35,164 nt of DNA from Lentisphaeria bacterium UBA1724. GTDB taxonomy: Bacteria; Verrucomicrobiota; Lentisphaeria; Oligosphaerales; Oligosphaeraceae. Numbering within the stretch: position 1 is the first letter of the stretch; each line of letters starts with the position of its first letter. Positions 16,903 to 23,910 of this stretch are shown one piece after another. The notes under the pieces were generated by a model. That model searched no databases and was not told the origin of the DNA. It saw nothing but the letters and a program-made list of their open reading frames with translations. The stretch spans positions 1,942 through 37,105 of the forward strand of contig DCIO01000031.1 of NCBI GenBank assembly GCA_002315885.1, given 5' to 3'. Both the position numbers and the translations under genes were made by a program.

Positions 16903-17673
16903 TTATTTGGTTGAGGTTGAGGCATTCTGCAACGAACGCCAGTTACGGAAAAAAATCAAATTGTCTTCGGGGTAGTAGAGGCCGACCTCGCCCTGCTCTT
17001 TCCAGGCAGGAAGCACCGCAAAAAGCCGACCGTCATTTCGTTTGACGCAGAGGCCTTTGTGGAAATGCCCCAGGATGTACGCCTTCGGGGTATCCTCCTG
17101 GGAAAATTTATCGCGTCCCCAGGCATTGAGCTCGGGACCTGGGAAACGATGGTAACGCTCGCGGCTCTTCCGCTCCAACTTGCTCTTCAAATGACGCACA
17201 TAGGCGGGGGCGAAGGGCATGAATTTCAGTAGAAAATGCGCCAGCCAACTCTTGGTCCACCAGCGGAACCGCCGATGGGCATCCTCTGCCAGCTGGTAGT
17301 CGCCATGGGAAAAGACCGTCTCGCCAACCAGTAAATCGTCCTCACCGCACGCCGTAAAACACTCACGGTGATGCGCAAGAACAAAATACTCGTGGTTACC
17401 CTCGAGAAAGAAAATCTTCCGGCGGGATTTCTCCTCCTTGCACCACGCGACAAAGGCCCGATGCATCTCGCTCTCGTAGGAGGGGACGCCAATCCACAAC
17501 TCCATGATGTCCCCCAGAAAGACTACGTCGTATGCCGTCGTGGAAATCCACTCCAGCATCCTAAAAAAGAAATCCCGTGAGGGCGTCCCCGCCTTCACAT
17601 GGGCATCCGCCACCACCAGAATGGGCGACTGGCTGGCGGCAGCGGCAACCGGAATTGTCTCTTCAGAGGACAT
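16903..17673 (-). CDS. Calcineurin-like metallophosphoesterase, LpxH-like
   Basis: This is a di-metal phosphohydrolase, 256 residues from the ATG at 17673. A longer reading to 17772 overlaps the metal-binding tail of the upstream gene out of frame and is rejected. Motifs in order are D23-x-H25 in VVADAHVK, GD (D55) in FLGDIMELW, GNHE (N93, H94), H124 in FSHGDY, and GHFHKG (H203, H205). The spacing and the HGD plus basic middle segment (RHLKSKLERKSRERY) resemble LpxH-type UDP-2,3-diacylglucosamine hydrolases of lipid A synthesis. However, GNHE rather than GNRD leaves the substrate open. It starts 11 bases after the DUF4380-like stop codon and is followed 20 bases later by fucI, so translational coupling within one operon is likely. 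Confidence 0.8.
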   Translation of the reverse strand: MSSEETIPVAAAASQSPILVVADAHVKAGTPSRDFFFRMLEWISTTAYDVVFLGDIMELWIGVPSYESEMHRAFVAWCKEEKSRRKIFFLEGNHEYFVLAHHRECFTACGEDDLLVGETVFSHGDYQLAEDAHRRFRWWTKSWLAHFLLKFMPFAPAYVRHLKSKLERKSRERYHRFPGPELNAWGRDKFSQEDTPKAYILGHFHKGLCVKRNDGRLFAVLPAWKEQGEVGLYYPEDNLIFFRNWRSLQNASTSTK

Positions 17674-17684
17674 GCCAGAAAGCG

Positions 17685-18731
17685 CTATTTCTTCTTGGAC
17701 TTCTTGGCAGGCGCCTCGTCCTCGCAACCGCAATCGCAGTGCTCGTGGTGGTGATGATGGCCACAGCCGCAATCATCCTCTTCCTCTTCGCAGCAGCAGT
17801 CGTCATCGCCACAGCAGCAATCGCCTTCCTGGACCAGCAGATGGGGCATGAGATGCTTCCTGACCTCGGCTTCGGTAGTGACCTTCGGCAGACCATCAAT
17901 GCCCTGCCAGTATTCCACAAACTGGACGGTCTCGCCGGGTTCCAGAGTCTCCTTGGCGCCCAGCAACTCCATTTCGGTGAACTGCTCGTTGGAGTAGCAC
18001 TCCATGGAGCACCCTTCGTCCGAGTAGTCACCTTCGAAATCGTAGTCGAAATACTTGACCAGCGCCTGGCCGTTGTTGACATAGGCGACCCAGCCAGAGA
18101 CATCGTTGTAGCCCATCTTGAAGGCCTTCTTCGCCTTGGGATCCTGCTTGACGATGATGTAGTCCGAACCAATGCTCAGACGCTTGTCACGCAAATCCGT
18201 GTAGGGCCAGAAATTCAGGGTGCGGTCGGGTGCGAAGGGATAGCCCTCGGGGTCAGTGCCCAGAGGCATGATGCAGACGCCGCCGGGAGCCATCTGGGAG
18301 AGGGTCCAGGGCGCCAATTCCACAGGCCACATCCCCACATTCTCGATGGTGTGAGTCACGCAAATCAGACCATTCTCCAGAGGCTCCACCAGAATGCGCT
18401 TCTGGATGCCAGTGGACTCGCAGGGCATGCTGATGAACTCCACGCCAGTAGGCTGCTGCTTGACTTCCACGGGGTCGTTGTCGGGCTCGTAGGTGCGGGG
18501 GCACTCCTCGGGAGAATGCCACAGCCGATGACCGCCATACAACGTGAAGCCATTGCCGCTCTCAGGATAGGGGGTCGCAGGCAGAACCACAAAGTGGTTG
18601 AAGTCACTGCCGCCAATGTAGCACCCGATGATACGGGGACCCACTTTCGTGGTGACAGCCAGACGCAAATTGCCCGCCTTGATCTCAACACACTGCTTGT
18701 GAATGCCAACAGAACACTTCTTCAATGCCAT
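17685..18731 (-). CDS. DUF4380-like (aldose-epimerase-fold) protein with metal-binding tail
   Basis: Residues 1-295 look like a galactose-mutarotase-superfamily beta-sandwich of the DUF4380 type: AVTTKVGPRIIGCYIGG, TLYGGHRLWHSPEE, HTIENVGMWPVELAPWTLSQMAPGG, FGYNDVSGW-like FKMGYNDVSGWVAYV. The probable substrate is a hexose anomer, not proven. Residues 303-340 form a separate tail packed with possible metal ligands: triplets CCC twice, CGC, CDCGC, a run of five His, and runs of Asp/Glu. It ends in a Lys-rich patch (AKKSKKK). The tail resembles a built-in metallothionein or nickel/zinc reservoir; its function is unknown. AAGGAGA lies seven bases before ATG. It is the first gene of the unit ending in fucI, suggesting a mutarotase-like role ahead of fucose isomerisation. 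Confidence 0.75.
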   Translation of the reverse strand: MALKKCSVGIHKQCVEIKAGNLRLAVTTKVGPRIIGCYIGGSDFNHFVVLPATPYPESGNGFTLYGGHRLWHSPEECPRTYEPDNDPVEVKQQPTGVEFISMPCESTGIQKRILVEPLENGLICVTHTIENVGMWPVELAPWTLSQMAPGGVCIMPLGTDPEGYPFAPDRTLNFWPYTDLRDKRLSIGSDYIIVKQDPKAKKAFKMGYNDVSGWVAYVNNGQALVKYFDYDFEGDYSDEGCSMECYSNEQFTEMELLGAKETLEPGETVQFVEYWQGIDGLPKVTTEAEVRKHLMPHLLVQEGDCCCGDDDCCCEEEEDDCGCGHHHHHEHCDCGCEDEAPAKKSKKK

Positions 18732-18881
18732 ATAAAAATCTCCTTAGAAAAACAATCTTCTGCTCAAAATACAGAACATGAGGAAAAATAATGCACTTTT
18801 CGTATTGTGCCACGATTTCCAAAGGATTTTTCCTACGGAAATTGACCATTTTCTCACCCAGTTTTGGGAAAGTTGTTGAAA

Positions 18882-18910
18882 ATGACGGAATTCATCATAC
18901 TGGATATAAT
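18882..18910 (+). promoter_or_regulatory. Sigma70-like promoter of the surface-protein gene
   Basis: ATGACG (18882-18887) and a perfect TATAAT (18905-18910) are 17 bases apart. Transcription would begin near 18917, giving a leader of about 98 bases before the ATG at 19015. The region is strongly AT-rich compared with the flanks. The divergent DUF4380-like gene starts 150 bases away. Confidence 0.7.
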
Positions 18911-19014
18911 TATATAACTATCTATGTTTATTGAAGTTACGAAGAGATTTTATGCAAATCCGCGCTATGATAGGGCCAGTTCCCTCAAACTCACCCCAAT
19001 ATATCAGGAAAGCC

Positions 19015-22000
19015 ATGCTCAAAAAACTCCTCGCTCTTCTCGCCCTCCTCGCCACTGCACTCCTCCAAGCAACCACCTGGCATGTCGCCACCACGGGCTC
19101 GGATGCCCGGTCGGGACGCTCCTGGAGACACGCCTTCGGTACCCTCCAACACGCATTGGACATCGCGGCTCCAGGAGACGAAATCCACCTGGCGGCGGGA
19201 TGCTACGAACCCGAAATCTCGCCAGGCACCATTTTTTTTGAAGCAGGCTTCCACTTGAAACCCGGCGTAGCCATCCGAGGCGGCTTCTATGGCGATGAAG
19301 CCACACCCGAAGAACGTCAGCGTTCCGACCGAGACGGCAATGGCGTCGTGGAACAATGGGAGTTCGCGGGGGAGACGATTTTGCGTTTGCCAGATTTCAC
19401 CATAGGGACCATCCTGGATGGCGCGGAAGCGTCCACCATCCCCACCCTTCTGGAAGGCTTGACCATCCTCCACGGGAACGCCCTGGGCCTGGAAGCATCC
19501 AGTGCTCATCCAGGTTTCGGAGGCGGTGCGTTTTTGCGGGGACAATACCAGGTGGTCGCCTGCGAATTCACAGGAAATCAGGGAGTTTGCGGCGGAGCAA
19601 TCTACACTGAGGGACCAGTCCGCATTTCCGAATCGTTCTTCCAGTGGAATACCGCCAGCAACAACGGCGGCGCGCTCTTCCATGCAGGCGGAGACGCACA
19701 AGTCTATAATTGCGTTTTCCTGGAAAATGGCGATGCAGGGAATACGCGAGATGGGGGTGCCATCGCAAGCAATGACTTTTCCTCCGCGGAAATCGCCTTC
19801 TGTACATTCGTGGGAAATGGCGCGCGGAATGCGGGAAGCACACTCAATCTCCAGGGGGAGACCACACTTCGTTCCTGCGTCATCTGGGATTCCATAGGTC
19901 ATCCACAGAGCCTCCTGGCCCAGGAGAACTGCCTCGTGGAACACTGCGCCACCACCGCAGGAGGCTTCCCAGGCAAATTCGCGGTAGGCGGCATTCTCCT
20001 GGCCTCCACCAACGCAGGTCCTAATGGACTGGATGCCAATGACAACCGCCCTGGAAAATACTACCCCTGCTTCGCCGATACCGATATAGGCGATTTCAAA
20101 CTGGCCAAGGGATCCGCACTCATCAAACGCGGAAGTACCAATGGCTTCATCCCTTCCATCGATGCTGCGGGAGAAGTCCGCACAGGAACGCCCTCAGTAG
20201 GCGCATATCACTCCACCCTGCCCCGCAATGCCGCAGTCGCCATAGAGTTAACGGCGCCACTCTATGTCGGAATGTCCCAAAAATTGGAAATCTACTCCGA
20301 TGAACCTCTTGACAATACATTCATAAGCCTGGACTCCAATGCCATCGCCACATTGAACAAAGAGACAATAACGGGCATCCATGAGGGCACCGTCTCTCTA
20401 TGCCTGGATTATACTCCCGTGGACACAGAAAGCACCAATGGCACGATTCTTCAGGAAATCGCCGTACTTCCCCGGACCCTGATTATCGTAGCGAACGCCC
20501 AGGAGTGGCTTCCCGAAATCGAGGATTTTCCCGAACTCACCTGGGAAATCAAGCTGGGCACCCTCCTCGCGAGTGATCGTCTGGAAGGGGAACTTACCGC
20601 AATCTATGCTCATACTGGTATCTTTGGCAAATATCCAATTCTTCAAGGCACCCTCGGCATTCAACCCGTCGAACACGCCAACGACTATGTCATCTCTTTC
20701 AAGAAAAACGTACTCACAGTCAAGGAATACATCCCCAGAATCGCCCAAGGAGATCATCATGTCCGACTCATCCGCGAGTTGACCTACGGAGATCCCCTGG
20801 ATGGCAACACACAACTTCAGGGAGAATTCCTGGATGAAAGAACGGGTGACGAAGTCCCGGGGATTTTAGCCTGGAAGCGAGATGGAGAAATCCTTCCAAG
20901 TGGAGACCATACCCTACAGTGGACTTTCACCCCAGAAGACAGACGATACCAGCCCGTCTCGGAAGAAATCGCCGTGACCATTTCCAAAAGACCACTATTC
21001 ATCACACCCAATGAGAAAAACCTCATTTGCGCCTATGGTGACTCCATCCCCGAACTCACCTACACGCTGGACAATTTCGCCTCGGGAGAGGATGCGTCGT
21101 ATCTCCTCTCTCCTCCTGTGCTTGGCGTTTACGCGATGCCATCCTCTCCCGTAGGCGAATACCCTGTCGTGCTCATCGGCGGCGCTGACAAAAATTACAC
21201 CTTCGTCCTCAGGGACACTGTATTCTCAATCTCCCCACGCCACATTGCCATTCAGATGATTGACGCAGAAAAGGACCTGGATACTGAAGATCCCGACTTC
21301 GCCTGGCAAATTGTCCAGGGAGAATTCCTGCCGGGAGACGAAGAGAACATACAGATATTCCGTGAACCAGGCGAGGCAATCGGCTCCTACGCCATTGACG
21401 CACGTTGCACCTCCACAAACTACAACCTCACCGTTTACCAGGGGACGCTCTCCATTCATGAACCACCACCGAAACAAGAAGTCTATCTGATTGTGGAAGA
21501 CAAGACCTTCCAATGGGGCTATGAACTCCCTGATTTCACAAGCTTCTTCTCCTTTTCTCCAGATGGCACGCAACCCGTCCCAGAAGACCTCTTCCAATAC
21601 TTTGATTTCGTCTATAAGGCAGATACTCCCGATGTAAACGAAACCACAGAAATCAATGTGGAGGGGATATTCAACAACAGAGCCTACGCACTTACCGTCA
21701 TCCCCGGCAAACTCACCTGCCTTCCTCGAATACTGACACCCGTCTGGCCTGAACTACACAAGAATTTCGGAGAGGAAAACCCACTTATCACCATCACCGC
21801 ACTTCCCGAGGAACTTCCAGAAGGGATGGATAGCTTTTCGGATTCACAGTGCACCATCGAAGTCTTCAACGAAGAACTCGTCCAGGGGAAATATATCAAT
21901 GGATACTACTATCCTCTCGCAGAACTGCCTGGCGTCCACAGACTCAGGATTCTACCCGGCGAAATGAGCGACAAACACTTCCAATGGGATACCAGCGTAA

Positions 22001-22791
22001 CAGGATTCATCACCATCGGCACAGACATGGTCCTGATTCGAAAGGATGCCGCATACCCAACATTGAAAGGTACAACTGTCACTACTACATTGGAAAATTT
22101 CGCAGGTGACTCCTTCGTTCGTAATTTTACCTACGGAATAGACATCTTTAATAACTTCCAGGATGCTGCGAACAATATCTTTGAAGGAGGAACAATCTGG
22201 CTTGAAAGCTATGCAGATGACGTCACACACAGAAAAACCATCGAAATTAGCGTTGCCTGCACACTCCAGAACAACTATGCGGTAAACCCCGATGCCGACA
22301 TTTCTCTTACCCTAGATTTCGTCGTCAACACACCAATAAGTTGGTTCAAATTGGAGGGTATGCACATCGATGGCGTTCTTCGGGCTTTCAAAAATCTCAC
22401 TGCGGAGAACTGCACTTTACAACGAATCTATTGTGAAAACTGCGCCTATCTCTGTCTGAGATACTGCTGCTTCGAGCCTCGGACGTTCCCAACCTGGTCC
22501 TATGCCGACTCCCTTGTTGAACTGAAATTCATAAATAAACAACTTGGCGCGAAACTCATCTTCGACCATGTAGACTTTCAGGGCTACATCATGAAAAACG
22601 ACCGAAATATCAACATATACACCAACGACGGCAATTCCACATACGAAAATCTAAAAGCCGTTACAAATTGGCCCATCGACCTCACGACTTGCACCTTCAA
22701 TGGACTTAACGAACACACGATCACAGAACTAAGAAAGCACTTCTTCCCCTATAACAAATCCACTCCAAATCAGTTCTACCTCCTGCCGTAA
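19015..22791 (+). CDS. Large secreted beta-helix/MBG-repeat surface protein
   Basis: This is a probable adhesin or glycan-binding surface protein of 1258 residues. The start at 19015 gives a clean signal peptide (MLKKLLALLALLATALLQA, cleavage before TTWH) behind AGGAA at 19006-19010; an ATG at 18931 only adds non-signal sequence. Residues 20-395 form a parallel beta-helix of the choice-of-anchor type (TWHVATTGSDARSGRSW, repeated GGGAF/GGAIY/NNGGALF turns, end DAAGEVRTGTPSVGAYHS). An Ig-like domain (about 405-490) and five or six MBG-type modules (490-1000, for example YGDSIPELTYTL, PVGEYPVVLIGGADKNYTF) follow. A second helix-like, Cys-rich region (about 1120-1180) lies near the C-terminus. 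No LPXTG, PEP-CTERM, T9SS or autotransporter barrel is seen, so the attachment mode is unknown. It is monocistronic with its own promoter. Confidence 0.85.
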   Translation: MLKKLLALLALLATALLQATTWHVATTGSDARSGRSWRHAFGTLQHALDIAAPGDEIHLAAGCYEPEISPGTIFFEAGFHLKPGVAIRGGFYGDEATPEERQRSDRDGNGVVEQWEFAGETILRLPDFTIGTILDGAEASTIPTLLEGLTILHGNALGLEASSAHPGFGGGAFLRGQYQVVACEFTGNQGVCGGAIYTEGPVRISESFFQWNTASNNGGALFHAGGDAQVYNCVFLENGDAGNTRDGGAIASNDFSSAEIAFCTFVGNGARNAGSTLNLQGETTLRSCVIWDSIGHPQSLLAQENCLVEHCATTAGGFPGKFAVGGILLASTNAGPNGLDANDNRPGKYYPCFADTDIGDFKLAKGSALIKRGSTNGFIPSIDAAGEVRTGTPSVGAYHSTLPRNAAVAIELTAPLYVGMSQKLEIYSDEPLDNTFISLDSNAIATLNKETITGIHEGTVSLCLDYTPVDTESTNGTILQEIAVLPRTLIIVANAQEWLPEIEDFPELTWEIKLGTLLASDRLEGELTAIYAHTGIFGKYPILQGTLGIQPVEHANDYVISFKKNVLTVKEYIPRIAQGDHHVRLIRELTYGDPLDGNTQLQGEFLDERTGDEVPGILAWKRDGEILPSGDHTLQWTFTPEDRRYQPVSEEIAVTISKRPLFITPNEKNLICAYGDSIPELTYTLDNFASGEDASYLLSPPVLGVYAMPSSPVGEYPVVLIGGADKNYTFVLRDTVFSISPRHIAIQMIDAEKDLDTEDPDFAWQIVQGEFLPGDEENIQIFREPGEAIGSYAIDARCTSTNYNLTVYQGTLSIHEPPPKQEVYLIVEDKTFQWGYELPDFTSFFSFSPDGTQPVPEDLFQYFDFVYKADTPDVNETTEINVEGIFNNRAYALTVIPGKLTCLPRILTPVWPELHKNFGEENPLITITALPEELPEGMDSFSDSQCTIEVFNEELVQGKYINGYYYPLAELPGVHRLRILPGEMSDKHFQWDTSVTGFITIGTDMVLIRKDAAYPTLKGTTVTTTLENFAGDSFVRNFTYGIDIFNNFQDAANNIFEGGTIWLESYADDVTHRKTIEISVACTLQNNYAVNPDADISLTLDFVVNTPISWFKLEGMHIDGVLRAFKNLTAENCTLQRIYCENCAYLCLRYCCFEPRTFPTWSYADSLVELKFINKQLGAKLIFDHVDFQGYIMKNDRNINIYTNDGNSTYENLKAVTNWPIDLTTCTFNGLNEHTITELRKHFFPYNKSTPNQFYLLP

Positions 22792-22854
22792 TCATTCGCA
22801 GAACAGCCACAAAAAACAATACACTCCATTCCCTGACGGGTGTCGTCATGGAAC

Positions 22855-22948
22855 ATCCCCTTCGGGGAATGGGGTGATGATGGTCCCTGGTCCCCGGGAA
22901 AATTCCCGGGGCTATATCGGCTTCACCGAAACATCCCCTCCGGGGAAA
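22855..22948. repeat. Cluster of three GC-rich palindromes
   Basis: TCCCCTTCGGGGA (22856-22868) and TCCCCTCCGGGGA (22934-22946) are near-identical 5-bp-stem hairpins. Between them CCCCGGGAA / TTCCCGGGG (22892-22900 with 22903-22911) forms a 9-bp stem on a two-base loop. The sequence GGGGCTATATCGGCTTCACC between them recalls intergenic repeats seen in PVC and Bacteroidota genomes (from memory, unverified). A degenerate relative (actccccgggaatttagctt) occurs at about 23800-23820. Confidence 0.75.
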
Positions 22949-23012
22949 CGCGTTCTCCACCGAAAATGGATATTCTTTTGGAGCACGTCAGTCTGTGGAC
23001 GGACTTACCTTA

Positions 23013-23080
23013 TTTGCGTATTTTGTGTGTTTTGTGGACTTGCCTCTTTTTGCGTATTTTGTGTGTTTTGTGGACTCGCC
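23013..23080. repeat. 32-bp direct repeat, two copies, 36-bp period
   Basis: TTTGCGTATTTTGTGTGTTT begins both copies (23013-23044 and 23049-23080). They differ at one position near the 3' end (acttgcc versus actcgcc). With only two copies and a four-base spacer it is not a CRISPR. It looks like an intergenic tandem duplication. Confidence 0.85.
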
Positions 23081-23167
23081 ACAGAACAATGACTCACCAC
23101 GCGTTTTGACAATTCGGGTGTATTTTATTCAAGATCCCCTCTTTCCACATACTCTTTTTTTCATACC

Positions 23168-23731
23168 ATGCTTCTCTATATCGACGCCTGCATTAACCGC
23201 GACACCTCCCGCACCGAACGACTGGCACAGGCTTTCCTGACAAAACACCAGGAAACTTCTCCCTGCAAAATCCGGACCGTCATCCTGGAAGAGGAGCCAC
23301 TCTCCCCTTTGAATGCCACAATCCTAGCCAAACGCGAGGACTTCATTGCCAAAGGCGATTTCTCCGACAAATACTTCCGCCTGGCACATCTATTCGTCCA
23401 GGCTGACGAACTCCTAATCGCCGCACCATATTGGGACCTCTCCTTCCCTTCCGCCATCAAGCTCTTTCTGGAACAAATCTGCATCAACGGACTGACTTTC
23501 CGCTACAACGAAAAAGGCATCCCCGAGGGCCTCACTGCTATAAAGCGCCTCACATATATCACCACTTCAGGCGGATACATCGGACCATATAACTTCGGCT
23601 ACGACTACGTCAAGGGGCTCTTCCAAAATCTCCTGGGTGTCAGCGATACGCGTTTCATCAGCGCCGAAGGCCTCGATATCTACGGCAACACCCCCGACGA
23701 CATCCTCCAAAACGCCCTCGACGCCCTCTGA
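23168..23731 (+). CDS. FMN-dependent NAD(P)H oxidoreductase, azoreductase-like
   Basis: This is a flavodoxin-fold quinone/azo reductase of 187 residues, cytosolic, using FMN and NAD(P)H. It starts MLLYIDACINRDTSRTERLAQAFL, the phosphate-binding loop (IDACINRDTSRT) of the AzoR/FMN_red group. A hydride-site segment ADELLIAAPYWDLSFPSAIKLFLEQICINGLTF follows, with the PYW-D-FP-A-K pattern of AzoR, then TTSGGYIGPYNFGYDYVKGLFQNLLGV. It is slightly shorter than E. coli AzoR (201). It stands alone, and its C-terminus faces the accessory cluster convergently. The gap 23732-23910 contains a GGGGG/CCCCC inverted repeat (about 23740-23760) but no clear terminator. Confidence 0.88.
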   Translation: MLLYIDACINRDTSRTERLAQAFLTKHQETSPCKIRTVILEEEPLSPLNATILAKREDFIAKGDFSDKYFRLAHLFVQADELLIAAPYWDLSFPSAIKLFLEQICINGLTFRYNEKGIPEGLTAIKRLTYITTSGGYIGPYNFGYDYVKGLFQNLLGVSDTRFISAEGLDIYGNTPDDILQNALDAL

Positions 23732-23910
23732 AAAAGCGGGGGTATCTTGTCGTGCCCCCAGGGCAAAATCCCCGAGACGACCAGGACGCTCCGTACTTCC
23801 ACTCCCCGGGAATTTAGCTTCGCGACATCCCCCACTAGGAAAATCTACACCGACCCACTTTTTTTACAAATCGTCGATGGGGCGTTGTTTCTTACCACCA
23901 GGATATTTCA

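Larger units (their letters stand above)
22792..23167. other. 376-bp gap with palindromes and direct repeats, no gene
   Basis: No credible coding sequence is present between the surface-protein gene and the azoreductase-like gene. The first half holds three GC-rich hairpins (22855-22948). The middle holds a 32-bp direct repeat at 36-bp spacing (23013-23080). The end holds a perfect TTGACA (23106-23111), which may be the -35 of the downstream gene, though no convincing -10 follows (best TCAAGA at 17 bases). Confidence 0.7.

Noticed and set aside
15185..16975. A 596-codon plus-strand ORF
   Set aside because: It is entirely antisense to fucI, has His/Gly/Val-biased composition without domains, and arises from the GC-rich codon use of fucI.
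18800..18830. Sigma54-like promoter (TGGCAC) upstream of the DUF4380-like gene
   Set aside because: The GG-to-GC distance is 15 bases rather than 10 and the TTGC half is missing.
23013..23080. CRISPR-like 36-bp periodicity
   Set aside because: There are only two copies, the spacer is four bases and no cas genes are nearby.
22840..23109. An 89-codon ORF in the gap after the surface-protein gene
   Set aside because: It is composed of the palindromes and the 32-bp repeat (LRILCVLWT occurs twice) and has no ribosome site.
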